Origin: Paenibacillus tritici
Lineage (GTDB): Bacteria > Bacillota > Bacilli > Paenibacillales > Paenibacillaceae
Assembly: GCF_013204885.1 (NCBI RefSeq)
Contig: NZ_JABMKX010000015.1
Span: 62,001-126,000, forward strand
Length of the DNA stretch: 64,000 nucleotides
Reading direction: 5' to 3'
Below the pieces are notes generated by a model. That model was given only the letters and a program-made list of their open reading frames with translations. It had not been told where the DNA came from and ran no database searches. A program made the position numbers and the translations under genes. Position 1 is the stretch's first letter. Every line of letters starts with the position of its first letter. Of the stretch, positions 1 through 7,676 are shown piece after piece.

Positions 1-378
1 TTCCATCTGGCGGATGAAGCGGATCAGTGAGATCTCGCTGCCCTCTTCACGGCGCGAGTTGATCGCACTGCGCAGGAAGTCGGAGTTCGTCACTCCGCTG
101 ATTTCACTTGGATACTGCATGCCGAGGAACAGACCGGCGCGGGCGCGCTCATCCACTGCCATCTCCAGCAGATCTTCACCTTCAAGCGTAGCTGTACCTT
201 CTGTAACCACATACTTGGGATGACCCATCAGAGCTGAGGCCAGCGTACTTTTACCAGTACCGTTCGGTCCCATCACGGCGTGGATTTCCCCGCCCTTCAT
301 CTGAAGGTTGATCCCCTTCAGAATTTCTTTTCCTTCAATCGTCGCTTTCAGTCCCTCAATGACAAAATCTGCTGCCAT
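1..378 (-). CDS. sufC: SufC, Fe-S cluster assembly ATPase (5' part, cut by window edge)
   Basis: This is the N-terminal 126 residues of an ABC-type ATPase of the SUF iron-sulfur cluster assembly machinery. The protein begins MAADFVIEGLKATIEGKEIL and carries a Walker A loop GPNGTGKST at about residue 37. The following MGHPKYVVTEG segment, the GLFLGMQYPSEISGV segment and the SDFLRSAIN segment are characteristic of SufC rather than of a transporter ATPase. SufC is a soluble cytoplasmic ATPase that works with SufB and SufD; in Bacilli the order is usually sufC-sufD-sufS-sufU-sufB, so the rest should lie beyond the left edge. The ATG at 376-378 follows a GGAGGG ribosome site. A promoter with redox- and iron-type operator sequences lies about 100 bp upstream. 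Confidence 0.93.
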   Translation of the reverse strand, partial: MAADFVIEGLKATIEGKEILKGINLQMKGGEIHAVMGPNGTGKSTLASALMGHPKYVVTEGTATLEGEDLLEMAVDERARAGLFLGMQYPSEISGVTNSDFLRSAINSRREEGSEISLIRFIRQME

Positions 379-472
379 AATTATTATTCCCTCCATTGAT
401 CGATTTGCGAAATCAGAAAGTTGTATTGTCACAGGTTAACCCTGATTACAAGCAATTAGATTTTATATCACA

Positions 473-487
473 TTATAATTATTATAA
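473..487. promoter_or_regulatory. Perfect PerR-box-like palindrome (TTATAAT-T-ATTATAA)
   Basis: Positions 473-487 read TTATAATTATTATAA, matching the published Bacillus PerR consensus TTATAATNATTATAA at all 14 defined bases. It overlaps the -10 element of the suf promoter. PerR is a peroxide-sensing metalloregulator of the Fur family. The site is in an AT-rich stretch, so chance cannot be fully excluded, but a full dyad exactly on the -10 is unlikely to be random. A related sequence with GAGAAT and GATAAT hexamers (about 501-519) overlaps the -35 and could be a Fur site. Confidence 0.6.
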
Positions 488-509
488 ATTGAATCAGGAT
501 GATTATCAA
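481..509 (-). promoter_or_regulatory. sigma-A promoter of the suf operon
   Basis: Read on the minus strand, a -35 box TTGATA (504-509) is followed by exactly 17 nt and a -10 box TATAAT (481-486), directed at sufC. The -10 lies inside a PerR-type palindrome, and the -35 lies inside a Fur-like AT-rich GATAAT repeat. Repressor occupancy of either site would block polymerase. Regulation is inferred from motif identity only. Confidence 0.75.
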
Positions 510-551
510 TGATTCTCACTAATTTTATTACATCGGCCCTTTTTAATCAAA

Positions 552-1580
552 TTAATTAATGGTTATCTTCACTGCGTGCGGAGGAAAACCGGAATTTGAA
601 TACCGCTGATGTTCCCCTGCTTCAAGCACTGCGACGATCCGTTCCAGCGGACGAAGCCCGAAGGACTCGCACCGCTTCCGGTCATAGACCCATTCCGGAA
701 TCCTGCGGCGTAAGTGCCACCCTTCGGACTGGGCCAGCAGTTGAAAATTCTGGATCAAGCTGCACACCGCCGCATAATCCTCGTCCTGCTTGTGCGGGTC
801 TGCCTCTTCTCTGGCTACGACCAGAAGGAATGGCGGGGAAGGTGCCTCTTCAGAGAACAGCAGTTTGCCTGCGGCCTCTGTCTTATCCCCCGTCACATAG
901 ATGAACCGCCAAGGCTCCCGCATCCCGTCATTCGGCGCCCAGACCGCCTCGTTCAGCAGCTTCTGGATATTTTGTTCAGAGAAGGGGGCGGCCACGGTAT
1001 GTATGCTGCCGCCTTCACCGATGGTAGTCCAGCTCCGTTCTGCCGGTGTTCTTTTTCGTCCTCGCGGTGCTTTGTCGAAGTAGCCTATTTCCAAAATCCC
1101 GGCAAACCTCTCTCCTTCACGCCAACCGATGAGCTTATAGAACGATTCGCTCAGAATCATGGGATCTGAGTACCACAGCATACCCAGTCCTTGTTCCCAG
1201 CCCAGAAGCTGAACAGTCTGCATGATACTGCAGACCGCGGCGTAATTCTCGTCCCGTTCCCGCTCTGTGCCGGCGGACTCGGCAATGAAGATCACATGAG
1301 CGGGAGTCCCCGTGATTTGCTTTTTTAGAAGATCTGTCATTGGGGCAGGAAGGAGCTTCCCGAGACGGCTGCCTGTCACCTTCGCGATCATGGATTCAGC
1401 CAGCTTTTCACGGGAATCGGGAGTGCCAAAGTAAAGACAGCGCCAGTGCGGCGTTCCTTCGGCCTCGTATAAGCCAGCTGCTTCGTTCAGCAGGGCAACA
1501 ATCCGTTCTTGTTCAACCGGTGCAGCGCTGAATCTCCTAATAGTCCGCCGTTCTCTAACGGTAGTGAACACATCCTTCAT
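552..1580 (-). CDS. Two-domain nitroreductase-family protein
   Basis: This soluble protein of about 342 aa has two nitroreductase-like (FMN-binding fold) halves in tandem. The first half starts with the family signature RRTIRRFS and the second contains LLNEAVWAPNDGMREPWRF. The two halves share an internal repeat: DENYAAVCSIMQTVQLLGWEQ in the first and DEDYAAVCSLIQNFQLL in the second. Ordinary nitroreductases are about 200 aa homodimers, so this is an internally duplicated form whose second half is shortened. Likely role: NAD(P)H-dependent reduction of nitro, quinone or similar compounds. An upstream TTG is possible, but the ATG at 1578-1580 has a GGGGGG ribosome site 6 nt away and is preferred. 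It is divergent from a MarR regulator, with matching operator-like sites on both promoters. Confidence 0.78.
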   Translation of the reverse strand: MKDVFTTVRERRTIRRFSAAPVEQERIVALLNEAAGLYEAEGTPHWRCLYFGTPDSREKLAESMIAKVTGSRLGKLLPAPMTDLLKKQITGTPAHVIFIAESAGTERERDENYAAVCSIMQTVQLLGWEQGLGMLWYSDPMILSESFYKLIGWREGERFAGILEIGYFDKAPRGRKRTPAERSWTTIGEGGSIHTVAAPFSEQNIQKLLNEAVWAPNDGMREPWRFIYVTGDKTEAAGKLLFSEEAPSPPFLLVVAREEADPHKQDEDYAAVCSLIQNFQLLAQSEGWHLRRRIPEWVYDRKRCESFGLRPLERIVAVLEAGEHQRYSNSGFPPHAVKITIN

Positions 1581-1624
1581 CTTCATCCCCCCAAAATATC
1601 GTTTGGTGTCCAATAATTAATATT

Positions 1625-1665
1625 GTTTACCAGTTAACTATATTTTGAATGAAATACGATGTCAA
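1625..1665 (-). promoter_or_regulatory. Promoter and MarR-type operator of the nitroreductase gene
   Basis: On the minus strand a consensus -35 TTGACA (1660-1665), a 17-nt spacer and a -10 TATAGT (1637-1642) point at the nitroreductase. The imperfect dyad GTTTACCAGTTAAC (1625-1638) overlaps the downstream edge of the -10. A closely related 14-mer sits on the divergent marR promoter, so both are likely bound by the adjacent MarR protein. Confidence 0.65.
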
Positions 1666-1723
1666 ATGGTTTCATTTAATTTAAAACCATTGTTCTATTA
1701 TAAATAACTTGTCTGTGAAGTTA

Positions 1724-1753
1724 GTTTACACGTTAATCATTTCGAGTTAGAAT
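1724..1753 (+). promoter_or_regulatory. Promoter and operator of the marR gene
   Basis: A -35 TTTACA (1725-1730), a 17-nt spacer and a -10 TAGAAT (1748-1753) precede the MarR gene. The 14-mer GTTTACACGTTAAT (1724-1737) overlaps the -35 and repeats the operator-like sequence at 1625-1638, pointing to autorepression together with control of the nitroreductase. Confidence 0.6.
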
Positions 1754-1788
1754 AAAGATACTTCTACAGAAAGGAGATGCTGAGCCCT

Positions 1789-2295
1789 ATGCATTCTTCT
1801 GAAGGACTTAAGCGGCTGCTGTATGACCGGTTTCTCCACCTCTCCCATTTAGTTGAAGAGACCTTTGCAACCGAAATGGATGCATTTACGGATCTCACAC
1901 GGAAGCACGGAATTACTCTCACTTCAACCAGCTTGACCAGTATTCATGTCATCGACTGTATCGGCAAGCACGAGCCTGTGAACAGCACTACCATTGCGGA
2001 GGCCATGAAATTGTCCAAGGCAAGCATCACTAAGATCAGCGCCAAGCTTCTCCAGGATGGCTGCATTAAGCGGAGCCGGATGAATGACAACAAGAAAGAA
2101 ATCTACTTCAGCCTTACTCCGAAAGGCAGACAGCTCTTTGAACTCCACGCCCGGATGCACGAGAACCTGGAGCAGAAGTTCATCGAGAAAATGAGTGAAT
2201 TCTCGGAACCGGAGATGCAGGCTTCACTGAAATTCATTCAAATGATGATTGATGAGAATACAACGCTCCACCTAACTCTTAGTGACTTCGAGTAG
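1789..2295 (+). CDS. MarR-family transcriptional regulator
   Basis: This protein of about 168 aa has the winged helix-turn-helix layout of the MarR family. A helical N-terminus is followed by the recognition region TTIAEAMKLSKASITKISAKL, then a wing containing RSRMNDNKKEIYFSLTPKGRQLF, then a long C-terminal dimerisation helix. MarR proteins are cytoplasmic dimeric repressors released by phenolic or oxidant ligands. The gene is divergent from a nitroreductase, the classic arrangement for a regulator of a detoxifying enzyme. The ATG at 1777 directly abuts the AAGGAG site, so the ATG at 1789 is preferred. A palindromic repeat and a bidirectional terminator follow the stop codon. Confidence 0.88.
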   Translation: MHSSEGLKRLLYDRFLHLSHLVEETFATEMDAFTDLTRKHGITLTSTSLTSIHVIDCIGKHEPVNSTTIAEAMKLSKASITKISAKLLQDGCIKRSRMNDNKKEIYFSLTPKGRQLFELHARMHENLEQKFIEKMSEFSEPEMQASLKFIQMMIDENTTLHLTLSDFE

Positions 2296-2335
2296 AAACG
2301 GCTACGCTGTCCTTTTAAAGGACGGCATTCGTTTC
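2295..2335. repeat. Dispersed palindromic repeat, family R1, copy 1
   Basis: An imperfect palindrome running from GAAACGGCTACGC through the core TCCTTTTAAAGGA to ATTCGTTTC lies directly after the marR stop codon. A second copy in the same orientation occurs at 61054-61100. It is not followed by a T-run, so it is not a simple terminator. It is likely a REP-like intergenic element. Confidence 0.6.
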
Positions 2336-2361
2336 AATGACATCCTTATCATTCGAAAATA

Positions 2362-2391
2362 AATAAAGTCTCCCTCCAGGGAGACTTTATT
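2362..2391. terminator. Bidirectional intrinsic terminator
   Basis: A 14-bp perfect stem AATAAAGTCTCCCT / AGGGAGACTTTATT with a two-base loop sits between the convergent marR and dps genes. A/T-rich flanks on both sides allow termination from either direction. Confidence 0.85.
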
Positions 2392-2428
2392 CCTATAGTT
2401 GAAATTATTCTGCTAATTTATCCGGCAA

Positions 2429-2890
2429 TCAGCCCAGGAAAGAGCGCAGCATCCACTGGTTCTTCTCCAGGTCGGCACGAATCTTGATGAACAGGTCCGC
2501 TGTCGGCTGGTCGCTGTTCTCTTCAGCCAATTCGATGCCTTCAGTCAATTCTTCCGCTACTGTAGCGAAATCTTCGATCAGGGCCTGAACCATGCCCCGG
2601 GCATCTTCTTTGCCTGTGGCTTCCTGAATCGTAGCAATTTCCAGATATTCTTTCATAGTCGCTGCCGGGCTGCCTTTGATGCTCAGCAGGCGTTCTGCAA
2701 CCTCATCCATTTTGAGGGTAATATCATCATACAGCTCTTCAAACTTGACATGAAGGGCAAAGAACTGCTCGCCTTTCACATACCAGTGATAGTTATGCAC
2801 TTTCACATACAATACGTTCAGGTTGGCCACCTGACGGTTAAGTACTTGTTCCAATGAGCTTGTGTTTACTTTGTTTGATGCTTTAGCCAT
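2429..2890 (-). CDS. dps: Dps-family DNA-protecting ferritin-like protein
   Basis: This 153-aa protein is the usual length for Dps and begins MAKASNKVNTSSLEQVLNRQ. It contains the Dps ferroxidase signature: VKVHNYHWYVKGEQFFALH carries the conserved histidines, followed by FEELYDDITLKMDEVAERL with the acidic ligands. Dps assembles as a dodecamer in the cytoplasm, oxidises ferrous iron with hydrogen peroxide, stores the ferric mineral and protects DNA. No PerR box is visible upstream. Instead a sequence resembling a sigma-B general-stress promoter is present about 80 bp before the start. Confidence 0.93.
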   Translation of the reverse strand: MAKASNKVNTSSLEQVLNRQVANLNVLYVKVHNYHWYVKGEQFFALHVKFEELYDDITLKMDEVAERLLSIKGSPAATMKEYLEIATIQEATGKEDARGMVQALIEDFATVAEELTEGIELAEENSDQPTADLFIKIRADLEKNQWMLRSFLG

Positions 2891-2967
2891 GAGTTGATCC
2901 CTTCCTTATCCATGAATTTAGCCGGCTGCTTGTCCATTGTCCGGCCTTGCAGTTGTCTATTCTCCAT

Positions 2968-2993
2968 TTACCCTTTTGGCTACAGGGCGAAAC
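2968..2993 (-). promoter_or_regulatory. Candidate sigma-B-type promoter for dps
   Basis: On the minus strand GTTTCG (2988-2993), a 14-nt spacer and GGGTAA (2968-2973) resemble the sigma-B pattern GTTTAA - 12 to 14 nt - GGGTAT. Whether this organism has sigma-B is not visible here, so this stays a candidate. Confidence 0.35.
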
Positions 2994-3142
2994 AAAGATG
3001 ACTCCGGACAAGCCTCTTTCCGCCCTACCCCGTAGGATGAGCTAAGCTTGGGCTGGTTATGCTAAAATTCACTTTTCAAAGGCAAAATGGGGTCAGCCAA
3101 AGGGCGGGAAGCTCCCGGGCTGACCTCTCATGGACATGCACC

Positions 3143-3445
3143 CTACATCATGAGAAGCAGGGCCTCTGCACCAGTCATACCTGGCACAATTCCCAGCTTT
3201 TCCGCTTCTATAGTTACAGATTCAAGCGGCGCGGCCAGCAGTTGAGGAATCGTGCGCACTCCTACAGCTCTTGCAGCAATAATCTGCCGGTCACTCAGCA
3301 CCTCATTCAGCAGCCCTATATCCAGCGCTCCGCACATGATGTAACCCTTGCTTGTGCTGATGCTGAGCAGCGTAGTTTTGGGCAGCTTGACCTCCACACC
3401 TACCAGAACATGATCGCCCACCTGTACAGGCTCTAACGTTACCAT
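3143..3445 (-). CDS. DUF1805 (YunC-like) protein
   Basis: This small soluble protein of 100 aa matches the DUF1805/YunC family in length and pattern: an N-terminal beta-rich segment with VQVGDHVLVGVEVKLPKTTLL, then SKGYIMCGALDIGLLNEVLSDR and a C-terminal GVRTIPQLLAAPLESVT region. The biochemical function of the family is unknown to me. The start ATG (3443-3445) follows a GGGAGGTG ribosome site. It appears monocistronic. Confidence 0.75.
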   Translation of the reverse strand: MVTLEPVQVGDHVLVGVEVKLPKTTLLSISTSKGYIMCGALDIGLLNEVLSDRQIIAARAVGVRTIPQLLAAPLESVTIEAEKLGIVPGMTGAEALLLMM

Positions 3446-3660
3446 TTTTGCAGCACCTCCCTTTTTCGCATTTACGTTGTAGGTTATGCGTCCGGTTCTG
3501 GCCGCGTGTGGACGATGGTCCTAGTTCCCGGATAAATAAGAGGGCCGTAAGTCCTTACTTCTATACACGAGGGTATATAATTTTTGCCTGTTTAATGGTA
3601 TAGTTTATATACTTTATTAATAAACGATAAATCGTGCCAAACGATGAAGCTGGGGGATTA

Positions 3661-4194
3661 ATGGATAAGAAACTACAACACACCGACGGCAATTATCTGT
3701 TCAATGTCGACATCCTGATTAATGCCCGCACTAACCCGCTTGCACTGCAATTTATGCTTGAAATGTTGAATAGCAGTGACAAAATCACTGACTTCAACAT
3801 CAACTCCGGTCTGGAGCTTGGAAGAACCATTGATCACCTGCTGAAATCTGCAAAAATGGCTCTGAAGAACGACTCCTTCACACCGGCTCCGATGTCAGTG
3901 AAATTGCCAGAGAAGCCAGCGGACCTTCCGGCGGACAAGCCTGCCGAACAGCCCGCAGCCAAGAAGCCGCCTGCCGCACCTGCAGAGACTCCAGCCGATG
4001 TATTCGGCAAGATCCGGCAGTACATTCAGAATAACCAGCTGGTCCGGCTGAGAGCGAACCGGCACGGCAAGCAGGTATCCATGCCCTGCCGTATTCTGAA
4101 CTTTGACGAAGGGGCCAATTCGTTAAGCGTATACCATGTGGACGAGAAGCAGGTCTACACCTTCAAGCTCAATGAGATTGATGAATTTCTGTAG
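3661..4194 (+). CDS. Conserved hypothetical protein with Pro/Ala-rich linker
   Basis: This soluble protein of about 177 aa has two apparent domains. The N-terminal part (residues 1-75, DKKLQHTDGNYLFNVDILIN...) and a C-terminal part of about 65 aa (FGKIRQYIQNNQLVRLRANR ... LNEIDEFL) are joined by a linker of roughly 40 residues made almost only of Pro, Ala, Glu and Lys. The C-terminal piece looks like a small beta-barrel ending in a helix. I do not recognise the family and assign no function. A GTG at 3634 is in frame, but the ATG at 3661 has a GGGGG ribosome site 5 nt upstream. A strong terminator follows. Confidence 0.6.
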   Translation: MDKKLQHTDGNYLFNVDILINARTNPLALQFMLEMLNSSDKITDFNINSGLELGRTIDHLLKSAKMALKNDSFTPAPMSVKLPEKPADLPADKPAEQPAAKKPPAAPAETPADVFGKIRQYIQNNQLVRLRANRHGKQVSMPCRILNFDEGANSLSVYHVDEKQVYTFKLNEIDEFL

Positions 4195-4196
4195 GA

Positions 4197-4239
4197 CAAC
4201 AAAGCACCCGCCCGGGACTCCGGAACGGGTGCTTTTGTT
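4197..4239. terminator. Bidirectional intrinsic terminator
   Basis: The stem AACAAAGCACCCG / CGGGTGCTTTTGTT lies between convergent genes (hypothetical 3661-4194 and DUF423 4239-4616). A T-run on the plus strand and an A-run on the opposite side allow termination both ways. Confidence 0.85.
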
Positions 4240-4616
4240 CAATTCTTACGCTTGAAGGCTTCCAGGGCAAAGCAGATCCAGCCTGCGATGAAGCATACGC
4301 CTCCGAGGGGTGTGATCGCTCCGAGAATTTTGATACCGGAAATACTGAGGACGTACAGACTGCCTGAGAACAGGATAATTCCGGCGCCGATCAGCCGTCC
4401 TGACCAGCGCAGACGGTTACTCTCCCCCCACTGGCCTGCGGTCAAGCCGATAAGAATCAAGGCCAGCGCATGAAACATATGATATTGGACGCCGGTCTCG
4501 TACACTTTCAGATAGTCTGCACTGATTACAGGCTTCAGAATATGCGATCCGAACGCGCCGATTGCCACAGACAGCATCCCAAGCACAGCTCCCCAGCCTA
4601 TCAATCTTCGTTGCAT
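4239..4616 (-). CDS. DUF423 family small membrane protein
   Basis: This 125-aa integral membrane protein has four predicted helices: residues about 6-24, 46-62, 72-92 and 98-117. It carries the family features GAFGSHILKP after helix 1, a QYHMFHALALI segment leading into helix 2, and the GGVCFIAGW region in helix 4. These match DUF423 (B. subtilis YwdK type). Function is unknown. A short TTCTTTTTCTT-like poly-basic C-terminus (FKRKN) faces the cytoplasm by the positive-inside rule. Confidence 0.8.
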   Translation of the reverse strand: MQRRLIGWGAVLGMLSVAIGAFGSHILKPVISADYLKVYETGVQYHMFHALALILIGLTAGQWGESNRLRWSGRLIGAGIILFSGSLYVLSISGIKILGAITPLGGVCFIAGWICFALEAFKRKN

Positions 4617-4780
4617 GGTTCCACAGCTCCTTTGTGTCTTGAACTCCTCCTATCTTAACGTATCTGCGCCGCCTATTGCCAGCCACTGGTTCTTACAGGT
4701 ATTTGGCCAGTAGACTTGCATTTGGAGCCAGCTTATGGAAAAGTGGTAGTAACCCTATTTCATCTCAAGGAGCGCAGCCC

Positions 4781-5179
4781 ATGGACTATCATTCATCTCC
4801 CGAACCCGAAAATGCGTACGAAGAGAATAAACGCGATTATAAGCACTCCGGGCCCGGTATCGCTTCATTCGTTATCGCTCTGTTTACTTTGGTATGCTAC
4901 GCCATTACCTTTGTCTACGTAGGAGCACAAGCCGCATCACTCATGAATGAGAATAATAAGCTCATTGCCGATTCGGCAGAAACGATCATGTATCTCGGCT
5001 TAACTGTACTTATTCTTGTAGCGGTTAATGTGATCGGGGCGGTTACCGGCATTATCGGACTTACTCTACGCAGACGCCGCAAGGTATTCGCTATCACCGG
5101 TACGATCATTAACGCTGTTCTCCTGCTCCTGTTCATGCTTCTGTTATCCACTGTTCTGGTGAATGCCGGAGCTTCCTGA
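4781..5179 (+). CDS. Small three-helix membrane protein, DUF4190-like
   Basis: This protein of 132 aa has a hydrophilic, acidic N-terminus (MDYHSSPEPENAYEENKRDY) followed by three membrane segments at about residues 28-50, 70-95 and 103-125. A positively charged RRRRK lies between helices two and three. The ATG at 4781 has an AAGGAG site 10 nt upstream; longer in-frame extensions have no ribosome site and run into the divergent promoter region. No enzymatic motif is visible. Proteins of this layout are common in Paenibacillus and Bacillus without a known role. Confidence 0.65.
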   Translation: MDYHSSPEPENAYEENKRDYKHSGPGIASFVIALFTLVCYAITFVYVGAQAASLMNENNKLIADSAETIMYLGLTVLILVAVNVIGAVTGIIGLTLRRRRKVFAITGTIINAVLLLLFMLLLSTVLVNAGAS

Positions 5180-5197
5180 CAACCGCCTCCACAGCAA

Positions 5198-5236
5198 ACA
5201 CAGCACATCCCCTTTGTCCGGGACATGCTGTGTTTT
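5198..5236 (+). terminator. Intrinsic terminator
   Basis: The stem AACACAGCACATCCC / GGGACATGCTGTG is followed by TTTTTT. It ends the small membrane protein gene and may also serve the convergent stalk-domain gene. Confidence 0.8.
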
Positions 5237-5265
5237 TTAATAGCTATAAGCGTCTAGAATGCCGT

Positions 5266-7548
5266 TTACAACTCAAACTCTTCGCTCGAATCAGACAGTC
5301 CGCCATTCTGTATTCCTGAACTATTGGCTACTGCAAGCACATACACCTTATATTTGGTTCCTTTGACTATAGAGTTACCGTTAATATCCCTGCCTGCAGC
5401 CGCAACAGACTGGTTGCTTCCGTTAGGGGCTACTGCTCTATAATAAGAGCCCTGCACTCCGAGGGCCTCTGCGGAACCGAAGCTCTGCTTGGACGGAACG
5501 ACGAATACCCGGTATTCCGAGAGATTCGATTCACGGGAGGACTTGGTGAATTTAACCACTATTCCGCCGTTATCCATTCCGTAGGTCACATTGGTCACGG
5601 AGGTGACCGGAAGCTTTTCTTTGGCTGATAAGGTAATCGCTGCCGATCCATCCGACAACAGGTTAGCACCCTGATAGCTGCCGTTTCTGACGGTTAATAC
5701 ATACACCCTATAGCTGGTTCCCGGCTTGATCACGGCACCGCGCACATCTCTGGATGAGGCATCCAATACCTGACTGGTGCTGTTCCCGGAGGTGCTGGCC
5801 GTGATATAGTTGGCTGCATTATTCGCGTCGGACAGGCTGAAGCTGCTGTAGTAGTTCGTAGGTACAACCAGAATCCGGTAATGACTAATGTAAGATTCAT
5901 CTCCGGCATGAGTGAACGATACCTTCAGATCACGGCCATCCCCATAATCACTGACATCACTCACGTTCAGACCGGATATTGCGCTGAGGCCGGAGGTATT
6001 CAGAAGTGTAATGGCCGAAGATGCAGCCGATAGTACATTCGAGCCTGGATTGTTTCCGTTACCGGCAGACAATACATATACTTTGTAGCTGGTTCCATTC
6101 TTGATCAGTGCGCCGCGCACATCTCGGCTGGAGGAATTCAGAATCTGTTCGGTAGCAGATCCCGATGTGTTGACAGCCGTGTAATTGGCACTCTGTACAT
6201 TATTCGCATCATTCAAGCTGAAGCTGCTGTAGTATGACGTAGGAACTACCATAATCCGGTACTGGCTGATATAGGTTTCATCTGAAGCATGGTTGAATGA
6301 GACCTTCAAATCGCGGCCGTCGTTATAATCATTCACATCAGTCACACTCAGGCTCGAAATCCCCACATTGGAAAGCGTAAGAACCGCAGAAGCTTGAGAC
6401 AGCACATTATTCGCTGCATTGCTGCTGTCCACCGCCAGTGCAAAGACCCGGTAGCCGACTCCTGTCTTAATAAGCGCTCCATCTGTATCCCGGGAACCGG
6501 AAAGGAGATTCAAACTGATATTGTTCCCTGTCTTGTTAGTCTGTGTGTAATTGGCACTTGCCACCGCATTCGCTCTGCCCAGATCAAAAACAGAGGTATT
6601 CGAGGCTTTGACTACAAATATCCGGTAAGAGCTTACCTTAGTCTCATCTGCCAGCTTGCTGAAGCTGACGGAGATATCCCTTCCGTCCCCGTAATCACTG
6701 GTATCCTTAACCTGCACGGTGCCGAGTGCCGGAACCGCCTTGTTAGTGAGGGTTACCGGGGCCGCTCCACCGGAGAGGGCACTGGTATTGTTTCCTTTGC
6801 CGACGGTCACAACATAAGCGGTGTATCCCTGATTATTCTTAATCAGATCACCGTCCAGGGTTCTGGTAGCAGCGTTCAGCTTCACCACCGGGTTCGCCCC
6901 TGTTACCAGAACCACGGAATAATTATAGGAGCCCACTGCCAGTGCGGATGACAGATCCAGCGCAGTACCTGTCTTGACGATCAGCACACGATAGTGATCC
7001 ACCAGCGACTCATCGGCCGCCCGGTTGAAGCTGACCTGCAAATCCCGTCCGTCGCCGTAATCACCGATATCCTGGGCAGCGACTCCGGATACCGGGGCCG
7101 CATTCCCACCGGCCGGAACCGGAGTGGTGATCGTCACAAGCTGGGCTTCCTTATTCCAGCCCACTTCCCGGCCCAGCGCTTCACTTACGAACCGTGTCGG
7201 AACCATGGTCCGGCCCTTCAGATTCTGACCCGGCACATCAAGGCTGACCGCCTTGTTGTTGATCGTGGCGATCTTGGAGCCGATCTTGAGTACAACCGTT
7301 GTATCATCCTTGTAAGCTGTTACGGTCTGTGTCTTCTGATTCCACTTGATATCGGCATTGAAGGCTTCAAAGATTGCCCGCAGCGGTACCATCGTCCGTC
7401 CCTTCACCATGACCGGCGGCTGATCTGTGGTCAATGTCACTCCATCAATAATAACTCTGATGGGTTTAGCTGCTGCCTGGGCCGGAGCCTGGAACAACAT
7501 CGGCAATACCAATAATCCTGCAACCATAGAAATCCATAACTTTTTCAC
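5266..7548 (-). CDS. Secreted stalk-domain (CuAO_N1-type) protein with five repeat modules
   Basis: This 760-aa exported protein has a signal peptide (MKKLWISMVAGLLVLPMLFQ, cleavage near AQA-A) followed by two copies of the copper-amine-oxidase N-terminal stalk-type beta motif (KGRTMVPLRAIFEAFNADIKW and KGRTMVPTRFVSEALGREVGW, about residues 50-135). Five modules of about 115-120 aa follow. The first four open with a DxxDYxDGRDLxVSF motif, whose dense Asp/Gly pattern could bind calcium. Each module also contains YRxxVVxxS, SRDxxGxxIK and YxVYVLxxxNG. The fifth is degenerate at the Asp motif. It is probably a cell-wall or envelope protein. The start is GTG (7546-7548) with a GGGAGGGTG ribosome site. 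The amine oxidase catalytic domain is absent. Confidence 0.82.
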   Translation of the reverse strand: MKKLWISMVAGLLVLPMLFQAPAQAAAKPIRVIIDGVTLTTDQPPVMVKGRTMVPLRAIFEAFNADIKWNQKTQTVTAYKDDTTVVLKIGSKIATINNKAVSLDVPGQNLKGRTMVPTRFVSEALGREVGWNKEAQLVTITTPVPAGGNAAPVSGVAAQDIGDYGDGRDLQVSFNRAADESLVDHYRVLIVKTGTALDLSSALAVGSYNYSVVLVTGANPVVKLNAATRTLDGDLIKNNQGYTAYVVTVGKGNNTSALSGGAAPVTLTNKAVPALGTVQVKDTSDYGDGRDISVSFSKLADETKVSSYRIFVVKASNTSVFDLGRANAVASANYTQTNKTGNNISLNLLSGSRDTDGALIKTGVGYRVFALAVDSSNAANNVLSQASAVLTLSNVGISSLSVTDVNDYNDGRDLKVSFNHASDETYISQYRIMVVPTSYYSSFSLNDANNVQSANYTAVNTSGSATEQILNSSSRDVRGALIKNGTSYKVYVLSAGNGNNPGSNVLSAASSAITLLNTSGLSAISGLNVSDVSDYGDGRDLKVSFTHAGDESYISHYRILVVPTNYYSSFSLSDANNAANYITASTSGNSTSQVLDASSRDVRGAVIKPGTSYRVYVLTVRNGSYQGANLLSDGSAAITLSAKEKLPVTSVTNVTYGMDNGGIVVKFTKSSRESNLSEYRVFVVPSKQSFGSAEALGVQGSYYRAVAPNGSNQSVAAAGRDINGNSIVKGTKYKVYVLAVANSSGIQNGGLSDSSEEFEL

Positions 7549-7650
7549 AAGCTCACCCTCCCGGATAGGAAACTATTCTCATTTTCACTCTCTCTTTGAC
7601 GCAAGCTAGGCGGGAAAAGTTTCTCTGCTACCCCGGTTACAACAAAATAA

Positions 7651-7672
7651 CCTTTGGGACCGGACCCAAAGG
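7651..7672. other. Perfect hairpin in the leader of the stalk-domain gene
   Basis: The 22-base sequence CCTTTGGG-ACCGGA-CCCAAAGG forms an 8-bp stem about 105-125 nt upstream of the stalk-domain start codon. It lies in a 220-nt leader that also holds GTAACCGGGGTAGC on the minus strand. I could not match the leader to a known riboswitch class. Confidence 0.4.
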
Positions 7673-7676
7673 CAGC

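Noticed and set aside
3059..3436. 125-aa plus-strand frame opposite the DUF1805 gene
   Set aside because: No ribosome site; the minus-strand DUF1805 gene explains the region.
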